Part shown: positions 1 through 12,930 of the stretch, piece after piece | Position numbering within the stretch: the first letter of the stretch is position 1 | Layout: each line of letters opens with the position of its first letter | Origin: Ailurus styani | Taxonomy: Eukaryota > Chordata > Mammalia > Carnivora > Ailuridae | NCBI GenBank assembly: GCA_002007465.1 | Contig: LNAC01000348.1 | Span: 1,567,178-1,631,177 of the forward strand | Direction of reading: 5' to 3' | DNA length: 64,000 nt | Position numbers and translations under genes: made by a program | Notes under the pieces: model-generated | What the model saw: only the letters and a program-made list of their open reading frames with translations | Told to the model about the DNA's origin: nothing | Database searches by the model: none

Positions 1-327
1 TCCTGACCACATTCACTTCTATAAATGAGATGTTTTAACTTATTGTTCCCATATACTGAAGGGCACTGTGGAAATATAGGAAGCTGAGATGTTATATCCA
101 CCCCAAACCCAAGTAACTTCATTTCTAGTCCTACATTGTCATACATACTAGTGGAGCTAAGGTCCTGAGGTCACCTAAGGAGGGCTTATCAGTGTGTGCA
201 CACTGATCAATGCTCTTGATCACATTGACTTGGTGAGGAAAATTTTCCTTTACTCACTTTTTAATAGGAAGAGCTATGAGTAATCAAATATGAGTGATGG
301 GAAGATAACCTTATTCCTCAAAGTCCA

Positions 328-366
328 TTTATTTATTTGTTTATTTATTTATTTATTTACTTATTT
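328..366. repeat. (TTTA)n microsatellite, imperfect
   Basis: Runs of attt units with single substitutions (one ttgt, one ttac). Confidence 0.85.
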
Positions 367-433
367 TAAATAATGCGTTATGCTTAAAAGTATACCATTT
401 AGATAGAAATGAACATAGATTATGTTGGTCATC

Positions 434-464
434 TATATTCTCTGTTAGTCTAACAGAGAATATA
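434..464. repeat. Perfect 31-nt palindrome (15-bp arms, 1-nt centre)
   Basis: Arm 434-448 (tatattctctgttag) is the exact reverse complement of 450-464, with a single T at 449. No known element boundary is seen. Its right arm ends where the 35-bp tandem repeat begins. Confidence 0.9.
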
Positions 465-533
465 TTATCCTATTAACTAACTCATTATCCTATTAACTAT
501 TATCCTATTAACTAACTCATTATCCTATTAACT
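464..533. repeat. Perfect 35-bp tandem duplication
   Basis: 464-498 and 499-533 are identical. Each unit itself holds two copies of attatcctattaact (starts at 464, 484, 499 and 519), so the repeat has two levels. Confidence 0.9.
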
Positions 534-714
534 AACAATACTTGATTATGTTTTGTTTTGATTAGGGATTTCTGTTCAGGAAATCTATTGTTTGATAATA
601 TTAGAATATTATTATTAATTAATATTAGAAAATTAAAAATAAATAAATAAATAATAAAAATTAAAAATAAAATAAATAATTAATATTAGAAAAAATGGTT
701 AAGTGTGATTATGT

Positions 715-1332
715 TTATTTGTTTTCAATAGCTTTACTGAGGTATAATCTCTGTCCAAAGAATTGCATTCACAGTTCTTACCATTTGATGAGTTTGGACA
801 TGGGCAAACACCTGTGATTCCTTCACCACAATCAAGATAATAGACATATCCAACATCTCCCAAAGTTTCCCATGTCCCTCCTTTCTGGTGGTAAGAATAC
901 AACCTGAGCTCCACCATCTTAAGAGATTTTGAAGCGCACAGTACTGTACTATTAACTGTGTGTACTATGTTGACTGCAGATCTCCAGAACTCATTCATCT
1001 TGTGTAACTGAAATCTTATTCCCATGAAACAACAACTCTGTGTTTCCCCTTCTCCCAGTCCCTGGTAACCACTATTGTATTTTCTGCTTCTGTGATTTTG
1101 ACTGTATTAGATACCTCACACAAATGGAGTCACGCAGTATTTGTCCTCCTGTAACTGGCTTTTTTCATTCAGCAGAATGTCTTCCAAGTTCATCCATATT
1201 GTTGCAAATGGCAGAATTTCCTTTTTTTTTTTTAAGCCTGAGTAATATTCCATTATGTGTATATATACCTTATTTTCTTTACCCATTCATCCATTGGTGG
1301 ACACTTTTTAGAAACTTCTCCAAAGTGACTAT
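715..1332 (-). mobile_element. Old L1 (L1M-type) 3' end fragment
   Basis: The plus strand reads as the complement of an L1 3' region. It has 'gctttactgaggtataat', 'cccctggtaaccacta'-like sequence, a 'sequence-tagged' 'gagtaatattccattatgtgtatatata' stretch and 'acccattcatccattggtggacac', in the usual order. It is interrupted by the SINE at 1350-1548. Diverged, and no coding capacity is seen. Confidence 0.7.
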
Positions 1333-1349
1333 AAAGAATACATGTTCGT

Positions 1350-1548
1350 AGGGCGCCTGGGTGGCTCAGTGGGTTAAAGCCTCTGCTTTCAGCTCAGGTC
1401 ATGATCTCAGGGTCCTGGGATCGAGGCCCGCATCGGGCTCCCCGCTCAGCGGGGAGCCTGCTTCCCACCCCCCTCTCTCTGCCTGCCTCTCTACCTCCTT
1501 GTGATCTCTCTCCCTCTGTGAAAATAAATAAATTAAAAAAAAATCTTT
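1350..1548 (+). mobile_element. Carnivore tRNA-derived SINE (young), inserted in old L1
   Basis: Head gggcgcctgggtggctcag with A/B-box-like internal promoter, CT-rich body and A-rich tail with AATAAA-like units. It is flanked by a perfect 17-bp TSD, aaagaatacatgttcgt (1333-1349 and 1549-1565), so the insertion boundaries are exact. Confidence 0.95.
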
Positions 1549-1565
1549 AAAGAATACATGTTCGT

Positions 1566-3036
1566 GATAATAATGATTTCTCCATGCTTGCCATGGGCGC
1601 TGGGGAGATAGAATTCAAATGCACAGTTCTGTCTTTTAAGGATGTTAAAATGTATTATGGGTACTATCCTTACCCTAGCTGCAACTTCTTTTTCTACTAT
1701 TGTTTTCTCTTTATCTTCATTTCTTTCTTCAAATCTGTTTTATTATTCCAAGCTTCCATCGCTCCTTTTTCAAACAAGGTGAGGGTGTAAAAAAAGGAAT
1801 CATAAACTTCCTTTAGATGTGAGACATGTGAATCTTTTTTAAGTGTTATTTTCAGGAGCCTCTAGGCAACACCAGGATAACAAGATAACATGAAAACTGT
1901 AGAGATAAACTGTGAATCTAGAAGCCCCAGGGTGGCTTTTCTTACAAATCATACTTCTCAGAGGGTTGGACACACATAAGCCAGGGATTTGGAGACAGAG
2001 CTCTGAGGCCAAAGCTGTGTGCGTAACAATGGCGTGTTTGCAGCAGAACAAACATACACTGGGGAGGGCAGTGGAATGGAGGAAAGCCTATTTTGGAGGG
2101 AGATCATTACAACATCCTTCTCAAGGTACAGCAATAGGTCATTACTATTAAATGGTGAACTTAGAGAAAAACAACAGTCATAAGGAATCATGTATGATAA
2201 CCACAAAAGGCTGATTTTTTTACTTTTTCCAGCTGGATATTAGTGCATTATTGACACACAATCTTCATGGAGTTTTGTTTGTTTTGGTTTCTATTTCCAG
2301 GGATTTTCATACAGTCCTTAAGGAGAGGCATGGGCTCCGCAGTAGACATCAGCCCTCAAAGCACTTCGCCTTGGTTGTCTTCACAACATGTCACTCCATT
2401 CAGTACGACGCTCTTCTGGAGGACCCACCACTAACAGGGAGTCTGAGGGCATACAGAGCACAGCCTTTCAAGGGGGCCAAGCTTCGGTGCTACCTTATAA
2501 CCCGCACAGAATGCACGGAAGGGGGAGACTGGAGTGTGGCGTCTGTTACACCGAACAAGGAGGCCGTTGGGCTGATGGGGCCCTAATGCCATGGTGACCT
2601 CGTAAGGAAATCCAAAGTCGAAGCCTGCAAATGTCCCAGGGCTACAAAATGAAAGCAACCTAAGACAACCAAACACAACAACCAACGGGACCAGGCCAGA
2701 GCCGATCACATTGGCTCCTTTCTTGACTTCTGCACTTTCTCGAAGTCTGGCTTCCGCCGCCAGGATGCTTCCAACCACTTCCTGTTTGGCGTTGCTGGAT
2801 TCAAATTGATAAATGCTCACATCAACTCTTAAAAATATTAATGTGGCTCAGTTCATCTTTTAACAACTCTATTCAGCTGATTCCCCAGTAAAACCCGACT
2901 CCAATTTGGGTAGTTGGCCTTACTGATATGGGCATTTCCTTTTTATATTACTGATGTCAAGTAATATAAAGCTTAACTCATTAATTACTATTAGAAGCAC
3001 TATTCATACTGTTACATAGTCTTTATAACCTATTTA
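1566..3036. other. Intergenic stretch, no gene recognised
   Basis: Positions 2250-2830 are locally GC-richer with open frames on both strands, including 129 codons on minus (2431-2820). I recognise no protein family there. It could be decayed coding DNA, a lncRNA exon or chance. The rest shows nothing. Confidence 0.4.
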
Positions 3037-3244
3037 AAGAAAAAGATTTTATTTATTTGAGAGAGACAGAGATAGCCACAGAGACGGTGAGAGAGAAAGC
3101 ATGAGCAGAGAAGTGAGGGAGAATCAGGAGAGGCAGAAGCTGGCTCCCCACTGAGCAGGGAGGCTGACTTGGCTTGATCCTACAACCCCAAGATTATGAC
3201 CTGAGCCAAAGGCAGATGCTTAACTGAGCCACCCAGGTTCCCCT
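3037..3244 (-). mobile_element. Carnivore SINE, older copy
   Basis: Reverse-complement form: aaaaagattttatttatttgagag at the left, gactgagccacccagg-like head at the right ('taactgagccacccaggttcccc'). Several substitutions and only a vague TSD indicate age. Confidence 0.85.
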
Positions 3245-4830
3245 AACCCTAATTTTTAAAAAGGTTATTTATTAGATTAAGTGGATGGACCATAATTGAG
3301 TTAATCATTTCCCTGTTGTTAGATACATGCGGTTTTTTTCTAGTTTTTTACTATTAAATAGTTCTTTCCCAATTTTTTATTATTAATTTTATTATTAATG
3401 ATCTGAAACACTTCTTTGTTCATATTTTTTTCTATATTTTGTATATTTTATTAGGCTATAATTTCAAAAGTTGAGGCTAAACCTATGTAAAAGGTATAAG
3501 TCTTTCTATTGCTTTTGATTCATATTGTTTAATTACTTTCGAAAAAGAGAAAAATTGCGAGTGCTATTAACAACTGATACTATCCTTACTCGCTTTGAGT
3601 GATATCATTTAAAACAGTCTTTATTTAATAAAGAAAAAGGCACCCATGTAATTCAAAGGGATTCCACATTGCCCACTCTACACTGGTATCTGTTTTCTGC
3701 TTTGGAATACCTAGAAAACAAATACTGATCCCAAGGGGCCCGGAAACATTTCGGAAAGACATATTCTCTAGACCACAGTTGTTAATTTCTGACTTGTGAA
3801 TGCAAGCTGCTCAAAATATTGGGATGGGACCATATACTTTCAAATTCAACTCAGATCCTTATTTGGATCATTTTGTGTTTGGAGAGGTTAAGAGAATCAT
3901 CAGTGGAGACAGTGTGGAGGCAATAGAAACACTGCGCAATTAATGTTCTTATCTTTTTTTATTTTAGGTAATAGCACTTCTATTTTTCAGAATAACATCT
4001 TCAGGGAAAGCATATTGAATTCAATCTGTTGTGTGAATATTTTCAGTTAGAGAAGGTACAGTATGTATGTATAAATGAATGTACAGACTGCTGATGATTT
4101 ATTTTGGTTCTATAGCAGCCTTGGAAATAGAACCGGGTTTTTTATATAGCATCTTCCAGAATCAGGGTAGCCCTAAGCTCTTTATGGAGCAGTGATTTGA
4201 GCTATGTCTAAATATGGCTCATCCTTATAGTCAAAGATTAAAAGTTCAGATAATAAACCACTTCATTTTTCTATCCAACACCATGTATATGGTTTTATTT
4301 GGGGCTTCCAAAATTGCATAGCTATTTTTGCCTTGGTATGTGCATCTTTTGCAAGTCCTAATGTCCTGTAAAAGTATTAGGCTGTCAAGGATGTCCTAGG
4401 TGACTCCATGGGTAGGGGATGGGAATGCCCCTCTTGGAAAACAGACATGAAACAAGTCATAGGGTCCGCATGGATCTGGTGACTTCAAGATGTTGCCTAG
4501 GTATGTAAGGACAGATCTGTCTTGAAAGGAACAGCCCTAACCTGTCCTTAGTGGGGGAATTATAGTGGGAAATACTTGGAATAGTAATTATTGTGGATAA
4601 TTTTTTTGCCCTGCCTACTGAAAGGATCCCTCAGAGCTCTTCAGTTGCCTGGTGGGTAAATGTATATATGTAACTCTTTCTTCCTTATGCTCAGGAATAA
4701 ACTTAGCAGCCATGTTTATCAAGAGTAGCTTTTTATAGCCTGAACCATGTGTTTTGGTCTGTGTTGTCATATTAATAGCAATGCTTTGCATTTGTACAGA
4801 CATTCAGACTTTTAAAAACCTACTTATACT
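3245..4830. other. Intergenic, no gene or clear element
   Basis: AT-rich unique-looking sequence. No exon-like splice pair, RNA gene or recent repeat is seen. Confidence 0.4.
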
Positions 4831-5480
4831 TCACTGGATTATCCATACAATAACATCTCAGTCATCAGCTACAAGTCTTCTCAGTTCTACCACTTAACTG
4901 TATCTCAATTTCCACTTCTCCCCTCTACACTTCATTTTGAAACCTTCATTAATCTTGCTTGCACCACTTCAGTGCCAAGCTGGTCTTCCAACTTACTATA
5001 CTCCTGATGCTGTTGCAATCTATTCTCTATAAAATAGCTTGAGTAAGCTTTAAACATTGGAACTCAAGACCTGTCTCTGCCCTGCTTAAAATCCTTTATT
5101 TGTTTTCCATAGTGCTTATAAAACAAACCCTACATGCACAAATGCCCTACACAATTGCCCCCTCCCAACCCCTTCAACCCATACAGCTCCCCTGCCTCAC
5201 AGCCACACTAGCCCCTATAAGTCTCAAGTACAAACCCAAATTGCCTGTCCTGAGGACCCTTACACTTGAGGCGTCTGCCTAAAACCTCTTCATGTGGCTG
5301 AATACTTCTCAGCCTTTGGGATTTAGCTAGAATATCTCATCTCCAAGTATCCTTCCCTCTAAAATGAGGATTAATGGAGAATGTGAGGCCCAGATGAGAG
5401 TCCATAGCTATGGAAGCATGGAGCCTGGAATGGGTCCAGTTTTTCTACTCCTTGTCCATCACCCCTGCCACAACTTTTGC
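4830..5480 (+). mobile_element. Possible ancient LINE2-like fragment
   Basis: A C/T-rich stretch with phrases typical of old L2 3' regions ('cttgcaccacttcagtgccaagc', 'ctgccctgcttaaaatcctttatttg', 'ctcttcatgtggctgaa'). Family assignment is from pattern memory only and orientation is uncertain. Confidence 0.35.
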
Positions 5481-7080
5481 CAACCTTTGATTTACATACA
5501 TTTCTCTGTCACTAACTAGGGAGATCCCAAATTATACAAACATATCATCTAGTTTTGTTTGTTGGCATTATTTTGACTATGATGTTTAGGAAAATGGGGA
5601 GGACGTTGCTGATGTTAAGTAATTTCCTAATGGTTGAAACTGATTCTGGCAGGACAGGTTTTGACTATTTGAGAACTGACATAGATGCATCCTTACCAGA
5701 CTTCATGGAACCATGCACACTTGGGTTCTTTTCCAAATGGGAGAGAGGTCCCTTTTATGCATGGGAACTCCTCTGGCTACATATTTGTCTAAAAGCACCC
5801 TGGATACTGTCATTTAAAAAATGATCATAAACATCTCATCACGAGTTATTTGATTTAAAATGGAAACATATTTTAGGTCCAGTTTCTGCCTTTAAGTAAT
5901 ATTTCCCCTACACTAAGGAATTACAGAGTAAACAAATCATTTTTCCTCTGGGATATTTTCTTCATTCAAACACTATGTTGAAAATATAATTTTTACATCT
6001 GTTTGGGACTAACTCTCACTCTTTTAACCTAGAGACTCTCCATTGTCAGCTGGTCTCCCCCGAGTTACTCACCCAGGTCTGGAGCATATTGACTACATAT
6101 GGCATGTGTCACCTTGGATGGCAGAACCAAAAGAGGGTAATAAAAAAGAAGCAAACACTACTTTCCCTAACCATTAATATGTGGTACACATTTGCATTTC
6201 AGGTATTTTTATGGACCTTTATTTTAGAATAACTGAACCACAAAATGGAAAGAATTCTTAAAGATATTTAGGCCCAGAACCTCACAGGTGCACTACCTCC
6301 CCTTGGCTATGTTGCCACCATGCTTCATCCAGCCTCTATTTACCACCTCGGTAATGGGAACTTCCTTTTCCAGGGACTGCACCATCTTTGCATGGAATTG
6401 TTAGAAAGTTAAATTGAGCCTAAATTTTTTGCTATTAACTTGATCAGTAATTAACATATGCTTTCACCCAAGTCATCAATTAAACCCTGAAGAGTCAAGA
6501 ACAGAGGACAGTGGTCAACTTCTAGAGGACTCTAGAAACATCAATCACCATGTGCTGTGTCTTAAAACCTGGTTGCAATGTTTGATGAGGACACCATGGA
6601 AATCTTTGGCAATTAAGGTATGCTATATATCTTGTGAACATTCCTGGGTGAGCCTCCCTAGTCTAGGAGACTCTGGTGACCTCATATTGCCCCCCTAACA
6701 TCCTGGTAGTGGGCAATGTTATTAAGTGAGCTAAGCCCAAGGGAGGGATTTGACAAAGATTTATATAGATTAAGACCTCTTCTCTCATTGCAAATTTTTC
6801 AAATCCCCTCAAAGATCCTCTGCCTCTTATCTCCATAATAACCCATGCCATGATGATTTGTGGGAGGGCCTGATTATTTGATTTCATCACAAACCAAGAG
6901 ATGTTCATCTCTGCATCTATCTCCTACTAATGGTATCTTCTTTCCTTCCTGGGGCTCTGGGCATTTGGGGATGCATAGTACATGCCCAATCATACTAGAA
7001 AAACCATGAGGTGATTCTAAGACTCCCAATGTCTTCCTGCACTAGGGATGTTATGTTTATGCGTCTTCTCCCCAATATTT
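5481..7080. other. Intergenic, no gene recognised
   Basis: No supported feature is seen; open frames look random. Confidence 0.4.
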
Positions 7081-7086
7081 ACCATT

Positions 7087-7113
7087 CACAAAACAAAACA
7101 AAACAAAACAAAA
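7087..7113. repeat. (AAAAC)n microsatellite
   Basis: Five near-perfect caaaa units. Confidence 0.85.
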
Positions 7114-7539
7114 AACCCAACTCTATAATTATATGAATCCTCTGTCTCCAGTTTGGAAAAGGTAAAGGATCCCAGCTGTACAAAGACTGTAAAAGAAGGG
7201 AGGTAGATTCTCACTGGCTGGCTTGTCTTAGGTGTGGAAATGGAGGATTATTGAGTCCTAGAAAAAGCATAGGGTGGGGAAACAAGGAGAGGAAAAATAT
7301 AGACCAAGATAGGTTGGCTATAGTCTTAAGTTGGGTAAATACAGCTCACCTCAGTTTACTATAATAATGTATACATTTGTTCGTAACTACATCAAAAGGA
7401 AATGAGGTTAGCCTGGCATGACTTACTTGTTCTAACTGAGCCCATGCTGGTTGCTAGTGACTGCTTCTTTTTTAAATGCACCCAAGCCATCTGTTTAATA
7501 ATCAGTTCTAGAATTTTGCCTAAGAAGAATCTCAATGCT

Positions 7540-7725
7540 AGTGCAGTGGAAAGATCCCCAGACAAAGATCAAGAGAGCCAGGTTCTAGCCCATGCTCTGT
7601 TTCCAACTAGTTGAATGCTGCTAGGCCAGAACCTTACTCTTTCTTGTCCTGTTTCATCTCTAAAATGTGTGCGTCAGAAGAGATGATTTCTGGGGTTCCT
7701 TTTGGCTCTGAATTTATGATTCCTC
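7540..7725 (+). mobile_element. Ancient MIR-like SINE fragment
   Basis: The order of 'gccaggttctagccc', 'ctagttgaatgctgctaggcc', 'ctgtttcatctctaaaatgtg' and 'gaagagatgatttctgggg' follows a MIR-type core SINE. Strongly diverged. Confidence 0.4.
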
Positions 7726-10700
7726 CATTACATTAGTCGGTAGTTCTTGGAACCTGCTCTTTCCCCTATTGAAAACTAGGACTTCAACCATTTATAGTCA
7801 TTGAGCATTTCTGCTCTGCGTGTTCTAGATCCTGCTCTTCCACTAACTTAATAGCCCGGCCAAGCTGTTAAAATTCTATAGGTGTCAGGTACTTCCCTTT
7901 AAAAAATGAAGGTATTTAAACCAGATGACACCTAAATTTCTGAGTATGAGTCCATAATGCCTAAGCAATATTGAGTATCATTTCTGTGCTCACATCCTGC
8001 ACAGTCTTAAAGGAACTGAGTATTGTGTGTTTGACCCTGGAAAAGGGAAACAGATTCCAAGTTGGGCAGCAAGCTTAAACATTATCAAACAATTTATTAA
8101 ATAATCTTTAGAGTGACCAGTTGCTTTTTTCCATGCCTTAGATTTAAATAACCTTGAATCTGTAATTTGCACACTGAAGTTTTAATTTAATTTTTCTCTT
8201 CCGCATTGAACATTCAGGTCTGTTGTTTGGTCCATTTGCACTGACTGAGGGCAACGTGTTTATCTCAGAGAATGTTATGAAAGCTCTAAGGTTACAGGGA
8301 GAGGGATCTCTAAAACTGCTTCTGTTTCTTTATTTCATAGGTAATGAACGCTTTGGGTTCTAGAGCTATTTTATTCTGGCCTGATGGTGTTGCATGACTC
8401 AGTGTAGATGATTCCCACAGGAAGGTCTGGTTTTTATCCTTTGACTAAAAACTAAAAATAGAGCTTTCAACCCATCCTGGACTCTCAGCAGTCATATGCT
8501 GTAGAAACCTGGACGGTTGGCACGGTTGCTTGCAGCTTAAAAAAAAAATCACTGCATTCTTTAGGTTAAAAGAAAGAACAAACAAATATAAGTGTGTGAA
8601 TCTGGAATGTTGTTTCATTTCCCATTGTCTCTATTCTGGGTGAATTATGCAGCTGAAGGTGATTTTCCTTTCAAATTTATTTAAAGGCTTTTTTTTCCCT
8701 CAAAGGTGACCCTAAGTAGGTAAGACCAGGAAAAGAGAGATTCTGATTAGCCATGGAGTCTTGTCAAGAGTGCCTTCTCCAGAATAATAAATGCTGATGG
8801 CACTTTATTGTTTACGTAGTCTCACCGTGGGTGGGCACAACATCTGTTACCCTTCTCCCTTCAGGAATAAGCAGATTGAGCTTTACTGAGTACTTGGCCT
8901 CAAATCACAGAACTAGTGAGCAGATGAGGTAGAACTGGGACCTGGGATTTCTATCTTTAACTGCTTAAATCTTTCCACCACCAGTACCCCATGTGCCACT
9001 CCACCCAACAAAGTGTCTAGTGGAGCCAGTGCTGTCTTCTTCATGAGCCCTGCCCAGGGAATTCCTGCACACACAGGTTTTCCTGGTCTCTGAGTACCCC
9101 TTGTAGTTAATGTTGGTGCTGCACAACTGAGGTCCTTCCTTAGTTCCTCTGTCAAAAGGACGAAGGCTTCTCATAATTCTCGGTTCTGACTAGACCGATT
9201 CTTCTCTTCAGCACAGAGCGCAGAGCTGAGTCCACAGTAGGTTCACTAGTTCAGTTCAGGGAAACTGAGCTTCCAGGCCAGAAGAGAAAACTAACACAGA
9301 CCTGGAGGTAACGAATGGGAATTTTCCGGTGCTTGGCTCACTTCAAGACTTCTTCTGGTCATGTTGGGTAGACAGCTGTGTGGAACTTCAATTAATCAGA
9401 AACTTGCCATTGTTTAGCAGTAGAAAGGGGGGGGGAGCAATTATGCCTAAATTAAGTCCTCTGAGACCCTGGATGATAAAATTCTATTCTTAAAATTTCC
9501 CTGGAAAAGACTTTCCAGTGTCTCTCAACAAATCCATTACATGGTTAGGAAGTTAAATTGAATTGTATGAAGTAGCAACCAGCTTGACTCTTGACTGAAT
9601 TAGTTGGTGAATTCATTTTATTCCTAGTAATTCATAGTAACAATTAAATTTTAAGATATTCAAATTGGGTTTATATGCTTCCACAGCAAATATTTACTCC
9701 AAATCTCCCTTTGTTCAGCTGCAGCTTATGCTGTGGGAAGTCACTAGTCATGGGCATGCAGCCCTCACACAGAGCGTGCTGCAGACATCCATCTCATAAG
9801 GTCTTAGGCCAACCTGTAGGGAGAAGAAGGGAGCTGGCATATTACATTTCTTTCAAGAACTGGGTTAGAGAGGGCGGACTTGCGAACTTGTGATTCCATA
9901 GTGAGGAGTAGATTAATTGAGAGAGCCATTATGTCTACCATATTTTACTAGTTAGATCCAATATCCTCTTGTCAGCGATCACAAACATGACATTGAAAAT
10001 CACTTTGGTGGACTGAGGACATTCTCTAAACCTGTACTAACCATTTTGCCTACTTTGAAGCTATGCCAGATATTAATGTTTCAGTTCCAAATCGACTCTT
10101 CTTTGCTCTGCTTGGTGCTCCTGGAGATGGACCCTGGAGCATTTCTAGTTTGTCAGCTGGTACAATATTAGGACTTGACATTAGGGAGCATTGGGGGAGA
10201 CACTGCAGGAGGAAGGGGCTTTTCCTTTCTGGTGCTCTATTTTTCTGGTTTTAGGGCTTGGCAGGGGCTCTCCTGCCAGTGGGGCATAGAAGACTCAGGG
10301 ATGCCCACCTTCTAGTGATTTCCACCACCACCCCAGCAGGAGATTTCCCAGAAAATTCCCCCAGCTCAGCCCCTGCCCCCATGGGCAGTTTTTCTCACCA
10401 CTTGTGGCCCGTGGCATCTCAGCCAACATCCCCATCCAGTGGGCTACACGTGTACAGAAACATCCTCTCCAATGGGGAGGGTCTCAGCTGGGGAGAGACC
10501 GTTTTCCAAGTTGGTTACTTTTCCAAGTTGGTTACGTTCTCTCAGCCTCAGAGGTAGTGGCTACACTATGTGTCTGCTATTTTGGTATTATTAATAGTTC
10601 TCTTTACCTCTCTTAGAAGTTGATCCCTTACAACTAGTTAATGCTTTTTGTGTTAAATTTTCCCAGTCAAAATTACTAGTGTGGTTTCTGGGTTTCTTTT

Positions 10701-10735
10701 GACTGGACCTTGAGATAGAGAACCCTTTCAAAAAT
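7726..10735. other. Intergenic, no gene recognised
   Basis: A short MIR-like remnant may lie near 8870-8960. A 17-bp perfect tandem duplication (unit ttttccaagttggttac) lies at 10502-10535. Nothing else can be supported. Confidence 0.4.
10502..10535. repeat. 17-bp perfect tandem duplication
   Basis: Two adjacent identical copies of ttttccaagttggttac (10502-10518 and 10519-10535). Confidence 0.9.
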
Positions 10736-10739
10736 AGAT

Positions 10740-12930
10740 CATCCTTGGCCTCTTATCCATTTGGCTTCAACTGTTAGTTCTCTCCTCTGTTTTGGTCCTG
10801 GTTATGGTTTGGCTTTGATCTTTGCTCCCTGGTACTAACACGGAAAGCTTATTATGAAGATCATGTAGCAGGAGTGGGAGCCATGGGCATTTGGGTTAGT
10901 TCCTTATGTAACTTCCCTGTACCTTCAGGCCTGCTTGAGCCTGATGTCATATAAACCACTCTCATTTGATGACCGGAGTGCTGCTAATCACACCTCACTC
11001 TGGCCTGGCAGGTCAGATAACACCCAGTTCCTGATGGGCAACTCAGGTCACATGGCAACTTGGTGGCCTATGGTTAAGTATCCAGTCTCTACGAAGACCC
11101 AACAGCAAGCCAAAAGCTGTTTCTTAAATGGAAAGTAATTATCTGCAGAGGATGGTAGGTTTTCGCTCTAAAATCCTAAGGGTCTGAGATGTGGTTGATT
11201 GGCCTACTGAGCCTGCCAGAGGCTCCAAGCCGAATCTCTAGCTGCCACTGACCATTCAAGCACCACTGGGTCTGCTGGGCCCATTCTCCCACATGGCAGA
11301 GCAGCTTGCCAACAGTGCAGACTTGTTGCAGAACCTCTCTTGTTCCAGGCTCCGCTCACTCACTACTCCACTAGTAGCTTTTCTGGTTACTTGGTAAATG
11401 GGCTGGAGTAGCACACCCAAATAAAGAATATGTCACCTCCAAACTACAGGGACCCATGAGGCATTGTGCTTATTTTCTGGTTACAGCAGGGATTAGATGT
11501 AACAATTTATTCTACACTTAAGAGTGATATCCAGAAATGCCCTTCATCACCAGACCCTGAGAAATTTCACTGAGGTGGAAGGCCTCTGAATGTTTGTCAA
11601 ACTTCTCTCTCATCCTCTGACATGCAAATGGCTTACTGATAAGTGCAGAGTTCTTGTTCAGTAGTTCTAATCAGCATAACATCATCATTGTAATAGACCA
11701 TTGTGCTCTCTTATGGAAAAGAGAGGCAGTCAAGGTCCTTGTAGACTAAATTATGACATACAGCTAGAGAATTGATAAATCCCTGAAGTCAGACAATGAA
11801 GGTATATTTCTGGTTTTGCCAGCAAAAAGTAAACTCCTTCCAATGGTCTTTACTAATAGGTATGGAGAAAAAAGCTTTTTTCCAGATCAATGACTACACA
11901 CCAGGTACCAGGGGATGTGTTAATTTGCTCAAGTGAGGAAACCACATTTGGAATAGCAGCTGCAGTTGGAGTCACCACCTGGTAAAGTTTATGATAATCC
12001 ACTGTTATTCTCTAAGAACTATCTGTTTTCTTCACAGGTTGAATAAGTGAGTTGAATGGGGTTGTGGTGGAAATTAAAATTCCTGCATTCTTCAAGCCTT
12101 GGTGCTGCAGCTAATCTCTGCAATACTTCTAGAAATGCAATATTGAATTTGCTTTAATATATTCCCATGTAGACCCGATTGTAGTGGCTTCCTCTTGGCC
12201 TTTCCTATCGTGCTTTATAGGTCACAGAAACAATGCGGTGATTCAGCCAGTTGCTGAATATTTATATCCTAACTATGCATTTTGGAACAACAGTAATATC
12301 CACGGGATGAGCTCAGAGATTCACCATGAGACAGACCTGAGCTAAGACTCCATTGATCACTTGACTACCATAGGTCCCTACTCTTTTAGACCACAGTGAC
12401 ATTTCGTGTTTCTTGGAATTTGTGCCAGTTCAGAGCTAGTATCCAGTCGTCCCTGAAAAGTGTGATTATTTCCTTTTCCCCAGTGCATAGTCACCCTTGT
12501 GAAAGGCTATAGATCTCTTTGGGGAAAGCTGGGAGAAATATTAACAGTATAAATTTTTGGCAGTATAGTGGGGTCTTTCTCCAGTGACCTCGTCTCCTCT
12601 TCATTCAAGGGGTTCCGGTTAGGTGAACAGTTTCAAGTCTAGGAACGGACTCAGGGGCCATGACTCTGTTTTGGTAATTCATGTTAGGCTTCCATCACTT
12701 GACCTAAAACTTTCCCACATATGTAAATCAAGGAAGAATTTAGTAGACTGCTCACCTATTTCTCTCCTAAGGAAACTATGATCAAGTAGCCAATAACATA
12801 GGTCTCTGTGAGTCAGGCTGTTCTGATCTCCATTCTATGGCTTCAGGGATGAAGGATTTTTTTCAAGGCAGATATAGAAGATTTCAGGTCATTATGTGAT
12901 GCTAGAGGTGGGGACTGGAGTCCCCGAACT
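10740..12930 (-). mobile_element. Degenerate class III endogenous retrovirus (ERVL-type) pol relic
   Basis: Conceptual translation of the minus strand, scattered across frames, resembles ERVL pol in order. Reverse transcriptase segments lie around 11650-12060, including a decayed YxDD-type catalytic site near 11670-11700 (now YNDD) and a FSIP-like motif near 11860. RNase H-like and connection segments follow towards 10900. Multiple stops and frameshifts interrupt every frame, so it cannot encode a functional enzyme. No LTR, gag or env was recognised, and the 5' and 3' limits are approximate. The family is known as an ancient mammalian endogenous element without env. Assignment is by eye. Confidence 0.65.

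Larger units (their letters stand above)
1..698. other. Intergenic, AT-rich, with simple repeats
   Basis: No gene is seen. It contains a TTTA-type tetranucleotide run (about 328-366), a perfect hairpin palindrome (434-464), a perfect 35-bp tandem duplication (464-533) and A/T-rich runs of AAAT type at about 625-690. Confidence 0.6.
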
